This document shows, piece after piece, positions 6,772-14,146 of a stretch of DNA of 64,000 bases (its first letter is position 1; every line of letters begins with the position of its first letter). The DNA comes from Pseudorhizobium endolithicum. Lineage in GTDB: Bacteria; Pseudomonadota; Alphaproteobacteria; Rhizobiales; Rhizobiaceae. The position numbers and the translations under genes are program-made. The notes below the pieces were generated by a model, which ran no database searches, was not told where the DNA came from, and saw only the letters and a program-made list of their open reading frames with translations. Where the stretch lies: assembly GCF_902153245.2 (NCBI RefSeq), contig NZ_CABFWF030000001.1:124001-188000 (forward strand). The letters run 5' to 3'.

Positions 6772-7751
6772 CCATGAACGCACACGTCCCAGCGACACTC
6801 TCCGCCGGCGGACAAGTCATGGCAATCGTGCCGCAGACCTTCGAGGAAACCATGCGTGTTTCGCGCGCCGTGGTCGCCTCTGGGCTCGCACCGTCCGCCC
6901 TCATCGGCAAACTCACCGGCGACGACGCCGCGGCCGCCGTTGCAGTCGCCATCATGTCCGGTGCGGAGCTTGGCTTAAAGCCGATGGTCAGTCTTCGGAG
7001 CTTCACCGTGATCAACGGCAAGCCGGCGCTGTACGGCGACGGTTTAATCAACGTCGTTCGCATGTCCGGCAAGGTGGCATATCTGCGCACCGGCTGCGAT
7101 GAGGTGAACGGCAAGCTGATCGGCTACTGCGAGGCCAAGCGCAGCGACACCGGCGAAGAGAAGCGTGTCGAATTTAGCCAAGATGACGCAACCCGCGCGC
7201 GCCTCTGGGATGATCGGGCAACAGTTAAAAAGCAGGTGTGGGAGAACGGGCAGAAAGTCTGGCGGGACAACGTTCCGAACGACGCGCCTTGGTACCGCTT
7301 CCCGAAGCGGATGCTTGCCTGGCGCGCGGCCGGATATTGCCTCCGCGAACTGTTCGGCGATGTGCTGGGCGGTATCCGCGATGAGTTCGAGGCTCGCGAG
7401 ATCGCAGAAGCTGAAGGCATGCGCGACATCACGCCGCCGGCGGAGACCGAAAACAAGCCGACCCCGCCCAAGCCTCCGAAGCCGCCAGCCCCGCCATCCT
7501 CGACGACGATCGACGCCGAACCGGCGCGGGACGGGCAGCCGGCAGAAAGCGACTTCGACCTTGGCGGGTATCTCGAGGAAATCGAAACGGCTCTGGCCGG
7601 TGCCAAGGATGAGGCGTCCGTCGAGGAGATCTGGAACGACTTCGACGCTCCGGCCACGCTTGAGACCGAAGGGCATGCCGACATGATCGAAACGGCATTC
7701 GCGATCAAGACGCGCCGGCTCGCCCTGCTGTCGCCGCTGAACGGGGGCTGA
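6768..7751 (+). CDS. recT: RecT-family single-strand annealing protein (327 aa)
   Basis: Residues 18-210 match the RecT fold of phage annealing proteins: A-I-M-S-G-A-E-L-G-L-K-P at 61-72, then F-T-V-I-N-G-K-P-A-L-Y-G-D at 79-91, the strongest family signature. A Pro/Lys-rich linker (about 222-250) leads to an acidic tail that often recruits partners. RecT proteins coat single strands and anneal homologous DNA for phage recombination without RecA. It overlaps the coiled-coil gene by ATGA and is followed two bases later by ninB. No alkaline exonuclease is recognisable nearby, which is unusual for a complete RecET or Red pair. Confidence 0.85.
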   Translation: MTMNAHVPATLSAGGQVMAIVPQTFEETMRVSRAVVASGLAPSALIGKLTGDDAAAAVAVAIMSGAELGLKPMVSLRSFTVINGKPALYGDGLINVVRMSGKVAYLRTGCDEVNGKLIGYCEAKRSDTGEEKRVEFSQDDATRARLWDDRATVKKQVWENGQKVWRDNVPNDAPWYRFPKRMLAWRAAGYCLRELFGDVLGGIRDEFEAREIAEAEGMRDITPPAETENKPTPPKPPKPPAPPSSTTIDAEPARDGQPAESDFDLGGYLEEIETALAGAKDEASVEEIWNDFDAPATLETEGHADMIETAFAIKTRRLALLSPLNGG

Positions 7752-7753
7752 TC

Positions 7754-8164
7754 ATGGGACGGGCGCTTCTTGTTCTGGCGAACGATTCCTTCCGCCAGAA
7801 AGCTATCGACTGGATCAGGCGAGCGCCCTTCGACACTCGCGTCGAGTTCAAAGGGCCAAAGCGGACCCTGCCCCAGAATGACCGGATGTGGGCGATGTTG
7901 ACCGATCTGTCGGTCCAACTGGTCTGGCACGGCCAGCGAATGGCTCCCGACGACTGGAAGCTAGTCATGCTTGATGCGCTGCGCCGGGAGACTGGCGAGC
8001 AGCTTCGCATCGTCCCCAACTCCGACGGGACAGGCTTCGTCAATCTCAGCACGTCGTCATCCGATCTTTCGAAGGACGAGATGACGGCTCTCATCGAAAT
8101 CATCTTCGCCTTCGGTGCTCAGCATGGCGTCGAATGGACCGAGCCGAAAGGGAAAGCAGCATGA
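7754..8164 (+). CDS. ninB: NinB-family recombination protein (136 aa)
   Basis: The length fits NinB (Orf) of lambda, about 145 residues, and the core motif K-x-x-R-T-L-P-Q-N-D-R-M-W is the family hallmark, here at residues about 36-47. NinB binds single-stranded DNA and can replace RecFOR functions in phage recombination. It starts two bases after recT and its stop overlaps the next ATG, so a RecT-NinB pairing is built into the operon. Confidence 0.85.
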   Translation: MGRALLVLANDSFRQKAIDWIRRAPFDTRVEFKGPKRTLPQNDRMWAMLTDLSVQLVWHGQRMAPDDWKLVMLDALRRETGEQLRIVPNSDGTGFVNLSTSSSDLSKDEMTALIEIIFAFGAQHGVEWTEPKGKAA

Positions 8165-8379
8165 CCTGCACCTGCATCGAAACCGTCAACGAAAAGCTGG
8201 CCGAGCGCAACACCCGTCTGACGCTTCCCCTCGTCTTCGGACGCAAGCCGGGCGAGCCCGAGCGCCTGATGATCGTCACCGAGCAGATCGAAACCGGACG
8301 AGGCAAGGCCAAGGCCGTCGGCATGTTCGCAACCTGCTGCCCGTTCTGCGGCGTGAAGTACGAAGGAGCGGCAGCATGA
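8161..8379 (+). CDS. Small Cys-rich phage protein (72 aa)
   Basis: Start 8161 overlaps the ninB stop as ATGA. The protein opens M-T-C-T-C-I-E-T-V-N-E-K-L and closes with C-C-P-F-C-G-V-K-Y, so two Cys clusters flank a short beta-rich core, consistent with one zinc ribbon. Similar short proteins with this opening are common in phages of Gram-negative hosts, as I recall, without known function. Confidence 0.7.
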   Translation: MTCTCIETVNEKLAERNTRLTLPLVFGRKPGEPERLMIVTEQIETGRGKAKAVGMFATCCPFCGVKYEGAAA

Positions 8380-8642
8380 CCACTGTCCGCCAGCACGAGC
8401 GCCAGAAGCCTCGCAAGCCAGAGGCCTACATCGAGACCCACCTCGCCCTCTTCTCCCGCCGTGCCGACCGCATAGCGTTCTGCCAGAGGCATGGAATCCA
8501 GCTCGTCGGATATGACGACCCTCGTCTGTCCAAGCCGACCGCGGATCCGGTTCCCGGGCACGGCCGGTCGCTCACGGAAATAGCCGCACAACTTATGGGA
8601 CTGGCAAAGCTGGCGAAGAATATCGGGAAGGCACGGCAATGA
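8376..8642 (+). CDS. Phage hypothetical protein (88 aa)
   Basis: Start 8376 is set by an ATGA overlap and GGAG ten bases upstream; the frame is open further left but only as antisense-like sequence. The first 30 residues are basic, the middle contains C-Q-R-H-G-I-Q-L-V-G-Y-D-D-P-R, and the C terminus is helical. No family recognised. Confidence 0.6.
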   Translation: MTTVRQHERQKPRKPEAYIETHLALFSRRADRIAFCQRHGIQLVGYDDPRLSKPTADPVPGHGRSLTEIAAQLMGLAKLAKNIGKARQ

Positions 8643-9022
8643 TGGAAACAATCATCTGCTGCCGCTGCGGGATCCGTTTCGATGTGTCAAAGACGTGGAA
8701 AGCCGCCCGACTCAACGACAAGGCAACGTTCTACTGCCCAAATGGGGATGCGCAACACTTCACGGAAAGCGAGCTGGACCGTGTGCGCCGCGAGCGCGAC
8801 CGCCTGAAGCAGCAGATCGCGGAGCGCGACGACAGCATCGCCCGCGCCCGTCAAAGAGCAGATGCCGCGGAGCGATCAGCATCCGCTCGTAAGGGCGTCA
8901 TCACCCGTTTGAAGCGGCGAGCGGCGGCCGGCGTCTGCCCGTGCTGCAATCGCACCTTCGAAAACCTGCTGCGGCACATGTCGAGCCAGCACCCGACTTT
9001 CGCGGCTGAGGAGGTGAAGTGA
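8639..9022 (+). CDS. Two-zinc-finger coiled-coil phage protein (127 aa)
   Basis: An N-terminal zinc knuckle (C-C-R-C-G with a later C-P-N-G-D-A-Q-H) is followed by a 45-residue coiled coil (S-E-L-D-R-V-R-R-E-R-D-R-L) and a C-terminal C2H2-like finger (C-P-C-C-N-R-T-F then H-M-S-S-Q-H). Finger-coil-finger layout suggests a dimer bridging nucleic acid; that is inference. Starts by ATGA overlap and shares one base with the next gene. Confidence 0.75.
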   Translation: MMETIICCRCGIRFDVSKTWKAARLNDKATFYCPNGDAQHFTESELDRVRRERDRLKQQIAERDDSIARARQRADAAERSASARKGVITRLKRRAAAGVCPCCNRTFENLLRHMSSQHPTFAAEEVK

Positions 9023-9408
9023 TGGCTTTCGCAATCCGCCGCCCGGCAACGGCATTCTCAAGCGACCCGTCAGACAAGGCGCAGAAGCGGATCACCGACG
9101 ACCGTCACCTCGCGTTCATCCGGACCCTCCCGAGCGTCCTGTCGGGCGTCTACGGCTGCGAGGCCTGCCATATTCGGTACGGAGACCCGATGTACCGGAA
9201 GAAGCACACCGGCAAGGCACAGAAGCCCGATGATGCATGGACGATCCCGCTCACGCCGGACGAGCATCGCGACCAGCATGCCTCGAACGAGCGGGAATGG
9301 TGGCTTGCACAGGGAATTGATCCGCTCCGGATCGCGCTCCAGCTCTACGCCGTCACCGGCAACACCGAAGCAGCAACGAAAATTATTCTGGAGGCTCGGA
9401 AGCAATGA
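9022..9408 (+). CDS. DUF968/Ref-like HNH-type putative nuclease (128 aa)
   Basis: The C-E-A-C-H-I-R-Y-G-D pair of Cys with His, and the later W-T-I-P-L-T-P-D-E-H-R-D-Q-H segment, are the hallmarks of the DUF968/Ref group, HNH-fold proteins related to P1 Ref, a RecA-dependent nuclease. GAGGAGG lies before the ATG at 9022. It follows RecT and NinB within 1.3 kb, so this operon gathers annealing, strand-binding and nuclease functions. That it supplies the missing nuclease for RecT is inference. Confidence 0.72.
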   Translation: MAFAIRRPATAFSSDPSDKAQKRITDDRHLAFIRTLPSVLSGVYGCEACHIRYGDPMYRKKHTGKAQKPDDAWTIPLTPDEHRDQHASNEREWWLAQGIDPLRIALQLYAVTGNTEAATKIILEARKQ

Positions 9409-9830
9409 CCACAGACAAGGCAATGGTGACGGATGAATTTCGGCGGCTACTTGCTGCCATCCCACCGACAGATCGCGGCTATTCGTGGGAACTGAAGGAT
9501 GCTCTCGGGAGCGAGGCGTTCCGCGGCTATGGGCCGGTTGCCACCGCGTGCAAGTTCATGATGGACAACACCGCCGCCCTTTCCGCCGCCCTCGCACAAG
9601 CGGGACAGCCCGTGGCGTACCCTAAAATTATGTACGTCTGCGAACGGTGCTACGACGACAATCCAGAAATGTGCGGGCACGACCGCACCGACATCTATGT
9701 GACGAAAAGCGGGAAGTGGCTCTGCGACGGCTGCATTGACGATGAAGGTATTTCCGCCGGCGACTGCGTATCGCCGCCAGTCCTATACACCCACCCATCC
9801 GTATCGAATTTGAGTGGGAGTGCGGAATGA
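9405..9830 (+). CDS. Phage protein with C-terminal zinc motif (141 aa)
   Basis: The first 70 residues are helical with no recognisable motif. From residue 78 there is C-E-R-C-Y-D-D-N-P-E-M-C-G-H-D, then C-D-G-C near 108, giving enough Cys and His for one or two zinc sites. It overlaps both neighbours by ATGA. Function unknown; the zinc motif alone suggests nucleic-acid binding. Confidence 0.65.
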   Translation: MTTDKAMVTDEFRRLLAAIPPTDRGYSWELKDALGSEAFRGYGPVATACKFMMDNTAALSAALAQAGQPVAYPKIMYVCERCYDDNPEMCGHDRTDIYVTKSGKWLCDGCIDDEGISAGDCVSPPVLYTHPSVSNLSGSAE

Positions 9831-10546
9831 CTCTCGCCCTTGGTGATTGCTTCGACATCCTGCCGACCCTGGCTGACAAGTCTGTGTCGCTCGTCTTGGC
9901 AGACCTGCCTTACGGCACGACGCAGAATAAATGGGACAGCGTTCTAGATCTCCAGCGCCTGTGGGCGGAATACGACCGTGTCTGCACTGGAGCCGTAATT
10001 TTGTTCAGCCAGGGTGTGTTCACGGCTCAAGTCATCGCGTCCAACGTCAGCGCCTTCAGATACAAACTGGTATGGGAAAAGTCGAAGCCGACGAACTTCC
10101 TGAACGTCAGCAGGCAACCGCTTCGAAAGCACGAGGACATCTGTGTATTCTACCGGTCGCAGCCGACCTACAACCCGCAGAAATCCGAAGGAAAGCCCTA
10201 CAGCAAGGGCGTTCGGAAGGATCAGTTAACAGGCTCCTACGGTGATTTCGCCCCGGTTCTTGTGGCGAGTGAGGGTGGGCGTCACCCGACTGACATCATC
10301 TACCACAAGACGGCAGAGAGCGAGGGTCCTGTTGTACACCCGACGCAAAAGCCAGTCGGTCTGCTTGAATACCTCATCAAAACCTACACCAACCCCGGTG
10401 ATATCGTCCTCGATAACGCGATGGGCAGCGGCTCTACGTGCGTAGCCGCGTCGAGGACAGGTCGCCGATTCATCGGCATTGAGAAAGACCCCGGATTTTT
10501 CGCAATCGCAGAACAGCGGCTCACGGCCGAAAGCGAGGCAGCATGA
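9827..10546 (+). CDS. Orphan DNA methyltransferase, amino-methylating (239 aa)
   Basis: D-L-P-Y at 26-29 is motif IV of N6-adenine or N4-cytosine methyltransferases, H-P-T-Q-K-P at 171-176 precedes motif I, and D-N-A-M-G-S-G-S-T at 196-204 is the AdoMet loop. Catalytic motif before AdoMet motif is the beta-class order. The target recognition region would be about 60-165. No restriction gene is adjacent, so this is an orphan phage methylase that probably protects phage DNA or alters host regulation. Whether adenine or cytosine is modified cannot be told. Confidence 0.88.
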   Translation: MTLALGDCFDILPTLADKSVSLVLADLPYGTTQNKWDSVLDLQRLWAEYDRVCTGAVILFSQGVFTAQVIASNVSAFRYKLVWEKSKPTNFLNVSRQPLRKHEDICVFYRSQPTYNPQKSEGKPYSKGVRKDQLTGSYGDFAPVLVASEGGRHPTDIIYHKTAESEGPVVHPTQKPVGLLEYLIKTYTNPGDIVLDNAMGSGSTCVAASRTGRRFIGIEKDPGFFAIAEQRLTAESEAA

Positions 10547-10791
10547 CCACCGACCAAAACCAACCTCCCGTGTCGAATTTGCAGCCGCCGGAAGATTGGC
10601 TGATCGTACCGAGAGTTGCGTCAAAGGAGATGCAGGAAGCTGCGATGCACTACCTTCTCAGGACGGGAAATATCTACGCTCGCGACGAAGAAACGGTTGT
10701 AGTTGAAACGACAACACCAGGGGACGTTTGGAGGGCAATGCTTGACGCTGCTCCGACACACCCCGCACCGAAACCGGACGGCACATCATGA
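10543..10791 (+). CDS. Small phage protein (82 aa)
   Basis: Starts by ATGA overlap with the methyltransferase and ends by the same with the next gene. A short acidic start leads to W-L-I-V-P-R-V-A and a helix (M-Q-E-A-A-M-H-Y-L), then a Pro-rich tail. No family is recognised; it is real mainly by operon position and overlap. Confidence 0.55.
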   Translation: MTTDQNQPPVSNLQPPEDWLIVPRVASKEMQEAAMHYLLRTGNIYARDEETVVVETTTPGDVWRAMLDAAPTHPAPKPDGTS

Positions 10792-11012
10792 GCGAAGAGC
10801 AAGCCGTCCTCGATCTCGTGAAGGCACTCGGCGCCGTCCTCCACGGCTGCAAGCACGATTCCGTCATGTCAGCGCTTGGCACTGTCACTCTGCTCGCGAT
10901 CGTGGATTGCGCTGAAGATCGCGACGAGGCCGAGGCAATGGCTGAGGAGTTTGCGGAGGTCATCAACGAGGCAGTAGCCGAAGCCATGGACGGGGAATTG
11001 CCAAGCCGATGA
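10788..11012 (+). CDS. Small acidic helical phage protein (74 aa)
   Basis: An almost all-helical, strongly acidic product (E-D-R-D-E-A-E-A-M-A-E-E) with one hydrophobic stretch in the middle (L-G-T-V-T-L-L-A-I-V). Both ends overlap neighbours by ATGA. No DNA-binding motif is evident. Acidic small proteins of this kind can act as DNA mimics, but nothing here proves it. Confidence 0.55.
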   Translation: MSEEQAVLDLVKALGAVLHGCKHDSVMSALGTVTLLAIVDCAEDRDEAEAMAEEFAEVINEAVAEAMDGELPSR

Positions 11013-11212
11013 CCGTCATCCGCCACGAAGGCCAGTTGCAGGTCACCTGCGATGCCTGCCCCCTCACCTACCGTCGCACGTATGCCGAAGAGGATTTCAA
11101 GATCCTCGTCGAGGAGATCAAGGCTGAAGGCTGGAAGATCGAGCGCCAGGGCGCCGAGTGGCGCCACACCTGTTCCGACTGCGCCAAGTGGGCTGCAGGG
11201 AGGCTGATATGA
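11009..11212 (+). CDS. Small zinc-ribbon phage protein (67 aa)
   Basis: C-D-A-C at about residue 14 and C-S-D-C at about residue 55 frame a beta/helix core, the standard four-Cys ribbon. Overlaps both neighbours by ATGA. One of several ribbon proteins in this operon. Function unknown. Confidence 0.65.
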   Translation: MTVIRHEGQLQVTCDACPLTYRRTYAEEDFKILVEEIKAEGWKIERQGAEWRHTCSDCAKWAAGRLI

Positions 11213-11742
11213 ACCTTTCCGAAGCAAAGGCCCTGCTTCCGGAAATCCGAGGCGTGATCGAGCTCGCCAGCGAAGACTGGGCAGCAAGCTACAGCGTCAC
11301 GAACGGACGCTCGCAGATCTGTGGCCGCGATCCGATGACCGGCGAGATCTACCCGATCGCCACCCTTGAAAAGGCTATCACGACGGACGATCGCCAGCTC
11401 ATGCGCAAGGCGCCGCTCTACGTCCGGGCACTGCTGATGCTCCGCGACGAAGCTGTCCGCGCGTACCTGGAAGCGACCAGGCCGCCACCGGAGCCGAAGC
11501 CCGATCCGAAGGACTTCGCGGCCGAAGTTTCGATGAAGTGCAAGAACGATCGCGCCTTTGCCCGCTACCTGGAGGAGCGCCACGAGTTGCAGGACGCATC
11601 GAACGGCGAACGCATCAAGACTCGCGTCCGCTCCATCCTGGCCGTCCAGTCGCTCGCCGAGCTCAACACCGATCCGCAAGCAGCCGAACGCTGGAAGGCG
11701 TTGCGTAGCGACTTCAAAACATGGCTGAGGATAAGCAGATGA
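11209..11742 (+). CDS. Phage hypothetical protein (177 aa)
   Basis: Start 11209 is fixed by ATGA overlap; an upstream start at 11158 lies in the previous gene. The protein is helical with Y-V-R-A-L-L-M-L-R-D-E-A-V-R-A-Y-L in the middle, a Pro/Lys linker (R-P-P-P-E-P-K-P-D), and a basic C-terminal helix region. No family recognised. Confidence 0.62.
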   Translation: MNLSEAKALLPEIRGVIELASEDWAASYSVTNGRSQICGRDPMTGEIYPIATLEKAITTDDRQLMRKAPLYVRALLMLRDEAVRAYLEATRPPPEPKPDPKDFAAEVSMKCKNDRAFARYLEERHELQDASNGERIKTRVRSILAVQSLAELNTDPQAAERWKALRSDFKTWLRISR

Positions 11743-11918
11743 CCAGTCCTGCCCTGGTGAGAGCTGCGGACCTGAAGCGCATGGCGGATGTTGCCAAGGC
11801 GAAGAACGTCACCGTCTGGATCGAGATCAACGGGCGCAGGATCGGCGTCTCGCCGGACTTGCCGCCAATTGACAGCGGAGCGAAGCCGACTCAGAAGTAT
11901 GAGGACTTTGACCTCTGA
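11739..11918 (+). CDS. Small protein directly upstream of integrase, possible excisionase (59 aa)
   Basis: The ATG at 11739 overlaps the previous stop as ATGA and has GAGG upstream. Residues 7-20 form a basic helix (R-A-A-D-L-K-R-M-A-D-V-A-K-A) followed by a short beta hairpin (V-T-V-W-I-E-I-N-G-R-R-I). Its size and position, sharing one base with the integrase start, match where xis genes sit. It lacks a clear winged-helix motif, so excisionase is only a positional guess. Confidence 0.55.
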   Translation: MTSPALVRAADLKRMADVAKAKNVTVWIEINGRRIGVSPDLPPIDSGAKPTQKYEDFDL

Positions 11919-12952
11919 TGAGCGACATGCCGCGCAAACCTTACCTCTCTCGCGAAAAGACCCGCCACGGCAAGTTCGTTTGGTATTTCAAGCGCAATGG
12001 AAAGCGCATCCGGCTTCCGGAGCCTTACGGCAGTGACGCCTTCAACGAGGCTTACGAGAAAGCCCTATCCGGCCACGACACGATCATAAAAAAGGAAAAG
12101 GCGAGAAGCGGTTCGCTGAAATTGCTCATAGATCAATACAAGCGGAGCGCTGCCTTTGCCCAGCTGGCGCCCTCGACCCGTCGGGCGCGCGACAACATCC
12201 TGAAGCAGGTGATCGCTGATCCGAGAAACGCGGACGGCCCGTTCGCCGCCGTCACGAAGGCGACGATCAAGAAGGGCATGGATAAGCGCGCAGCCACGCC
12301 GAACGCCGCGAATAACTTTCTGAAGACGATGAGCCACCTGTTCAAGTGGGCGGTCGAGGCGGAGCACATCGAGATCAACCCATGCCACGGGGTTTCGAAA
12401 GTCGGCGTGAAATCGGATGGCTTTCATACGTGGACGGTCGACCAGGTGGAGCAGTATCGCAGTTTTCACAAGCTCGGCACGAAGCCGCGGCTCGCGATCG
12501 ACATCCTGCTCTTTCTTGGCCTCAGGCGCTCTGATGCCGTCGTTGTCGGTCGCCAGCACATGAAGGACGGCGTCATCTCCCTGCGCACGCAGAAGACTGG
12601 CCAGTGGGTCTATCTGCCCGTTTTCAAGCACCTGCAGGAATCAATCGACGCGACACCGACAGGCGATCTGGCCTTCCTGACCACGGAAAAAGGCAAACCC
12701 TTCAGTTCGGCCGCGTCATTCGGGAACTGGTTCGCGAAGCAATGCACGGCAGCTCGGCTGCCTGACGAGTGCCGCGCCCACGGCCTCCGGAAAGCCGGCG
12801 CCACGATTGCAGCCGACGAAGGCGCGACGGCTCATGAACTCATGGCGATGTTCGGATGGTCACGGCTTTCCATGGCCGAGGTCTACACGAAGGAAGCCGA
12901 CAAAAAACGCCTCGCAAGAGGCGCATCGGAACGTCTGTCGAACAGAATGTAA
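11918..12952 (+). CDS. int: Phage tyrosine integrase (344 aa)
   Basis: The catalytic set is visible in the C-terminal domain: R203 in F-L-G-L-R-R-S-D, K226 in T-Q-K-T-G, H288-G-L-R291, W314 in F-G-W-S (the Trp that some family members have in place of His) and the nucleophile Y323 in E-V-Y-T-K-E-A. Residues 65-165 are the core-binding helices and residues 1-60 the arm-binding N terminus (basic, with F-V-W-Y-F-K-R-N-G-K). Length is typical. It is last in the operon and ends 61 bp from the tRNA-Arg 3' end, which is almost certainly its target. Confidence 0.93.
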   Translation: MSDMPRKPYLSREKTRHGKFVWYFKRNGKRIRLPEPYGSDAFNEAYEKALSGHDTIIKKEKARSGSLKLLIDQYKRSAAFAQLAPSTRRARDNILKQVIADPRNADGPFAAVTKATIKKGMDKRAATPNAANNFLKTMSHLFKWAVEAEHIEINPCHGVSKVGVKSDGFHTWTVDQVEQYRSFHKLGTKPRLAIDILLFLGLRRSDAVVVGRQHMKDGVISLRTQKTGQWVYLPVFKHLQESIDATPTGDLAFLTTEKGKPFSSAASFGNWFAKQCTAARLPDECRAHGLRKAGATIAADEGATAHELMAMFGWSRLSMAEVYTKEADKKRLARGASERLSNRM

Positions 12953-13016
12953 GTCGCACCCTCGTCCCCGAGCGGTCGCACCTTCAACAGAAACAACAGG
13001 TTAGGTATGGTTTTGG
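12953..13016. other. Attachment region with two direct repeats
   Basis: GTCGCACC occurs at 12953-12960 and 12975-12982, 22 bp apart, close to two helical turns, between the integrase stop and the tRNA. They are candidate arm-type integrase sites. The crossover core is expected in the 3' part of the tRNA-Arg gene; its partner copy is outside the window. Confidence 0.4.
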
Positions 13017-13090
13017 CGACCCCTGCAGGACTCGAACCTGCGACCTACTGCTTAGAAGGCAGTTGCTCTATCCAGTTGAGCTAAGGGGCC
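13014..13090 (-). tRNA. tRNA-Arg (anticodon UCU)
   Basis: The minus strand begins GGCCCCTTAGCTC and ends AGGGGTCGCCA, giving a seven-pair acceptor stem (one G-U), discriminator G and an encoded CCA; the T-arm GGTTCGAATCC and anticodon loop CTTCTAA (UCU) are intact. The 3' end points toward the prophage integrase. Confidence 0.95.
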
Positions 13091-13112
13091 GGATGCGGCG
13101 GATGGCGATGTT

Positions 13113-13418
13113 TCAGTGCGTCCAGGGCTGGATGCGGTTGTAACGGAAATTGTCCGTGTAGGAGACGATCTGGCGCGCCACTTCCTTAGGCGGGATGACG
13201 CGGTACGCGATCCCCTCGCGCTTCGCATAGGCTTCCGCCTGCTCCTGGCTCTCGAAGGTCAAGCGTACCTGCTGGCGCATGTCGGAAGACGACGTGTATC
13301 CCAGAATGGGATCGATGCGCCGCGGCGCCTCCTGGTCGAACTCCAGGACCCAGAGATGGGTCTTGGCCTTTCCGGACTGCATGGCGGTTTTGGCAGGACG
13401 ATAGATCTTGGCGGACAT
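13113..13418 (-). CDS. NDUFS4-like complex I accessory protein (101 aa)
   Basis: Matches the ETC complex I subunit family (NDUFS4, 18 kDa): K-I-Y-R-P-A-K-T-A-M-Q-S-G near the N terminus, then W-V-L-E-F, G-Y-T-S-S-S-D-M-x-x-Q and F-x-S-x-E-x-A-x-A-Y-A. In alphaproteobacteria this small soluble subunit binds the peripheral arm of NADH dehydrogenase. ATG 13418 is chosen because the motif begins right after it; the longer frame from 13463 adds residues not found in the family. It lies between two tRNA genes on the same strand. Confidence 0.85.
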   Translation of the reverse strand: MSAKIYRPAKTAMQSGKAKTHLWVLEFDQEAPRRIDPILGYTSSSDMRQQVRLTFESQEQAEAYAKREGIAYRVIPPKEVARQIVSYTDNFRYNRIQPWTH

Positions 13419-13471
13419 TCCCGACGACGCTCCCTGAATGGGCCGGACTGCTGCTGGCCTCATCCGGCGCG

Positions 13472-13548
<77 letters not shown>

Positions 13549-13669
13549 TTTCCACGTTGACCAGCGAGATACACGCTTCGATGCGGCCCCGCAACAGCAA
13601 AATCCAACGAGGACGCCCCGCCGGCGGTTCCGCCCAAGGTTCCCCAGAGGCTCCCCCGAGGTTCCCTTG

Positions 13670-14146
13670 TCAGCGGGCGGCCTCCACCCGCTTCGACATC
13701 ACCCGGTCCCCCGCCTCGATGCCCAGGGCAGCCGCGCGTCCGCCGTTCAATTCGAGGACGAAGTGCACCGGCCCGCGCGAATCGATGATCGTCCTTGAAA
13801 AAGGGACGGCTCGCCTGTGGATGTGGGATATTGTTCCGTCGCGCTGGATGAACAGCATGTCGAGCGGCAGCGGCGTGTTCTGCATCCACATGGATACCGG
13901 GCGCATTTCGCCGAAGTCGAACAGCATGCCGTGGTCCGGCGGCATGCTCTCCCGGTACATCAGGCCCTGGGCCCGCTGCTCCACGGTCAGCGCCAGTTCC
14001 ACCGTGAAGCTGTGGGTCTTCCCCGACTTCGTCTGGATCAGCAGCTGTTCCTGCTCAAAACTCTGCTGCGCCTGCGCATGGCCGAAGGCAAACAGGAAGA
14101 TCGCGGTCAGGACTGCATGGAACAAGGCTTCGGGCCGCCTCGGCAT
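13670..14146 (-). CDS. DUF192 exported protein (158 aa)
   Basis: Residues 1-26 are a signal peptide (basic start, A-V-L-T-A-I-F-L-F-A-F, A-Q-A cleavage). The DUF192 core follows: V-E-L-A-L-T-x-x-Q-R-A-Q-G-L-M-Y-R, M-L-F-D-F-G, W-M-Q-N-T-x-L-P-L-D-M-L-F-I, and V-L-E-L-N-G-G-x-A. The family is periplasmic or exported and its biochemical role is unknown. Its ATG overlaps the stop of the cold-shock gene (TGATG), so translation is coupled. Confidence 0.85.
   Translation of the reverse strand: MPRRPEALFHAVLTAIFLFAFGHAQAQQSFEQEQLLIQTKSGKTHSFTVELALTVEQRAQGLMYRESMPPDHGMLFDFGEMRPVSMWMQNTPLPLDMLFIQRDGTISHIHRRAVPFSRTIIDSRGPVHFVLELNGGRAAALGIEAGDRVMSKRVEAAR

Larger units (their letters stand above)
1..13013. 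mobile_element. Temperate prophage, early region (left end outside the window)
   Basis: Two opposed operons diverge around a CI-like repressor and a Cro-like protein. The rightward one has RecT, NinB, an HNH/Ref-like protein and an orphan methyltransferase and ends in a tyrosine integrase. The integrase stops 61 bp from the 3' end of a tRNA-Arg gene, which points to integration into that tRNA. No capsid, tail or packaging genes are visible, so those and the other attachment site must lie left of position 1. Layout, families and junctions are seen; integrity and inducibility are inference. Confidence 0.9.

Noticed and set aside
8100..8651. A 183-codon minus-strand frame in the phage
   Set aside because: Covers three coupled small genes on the plus strand; no family motif.
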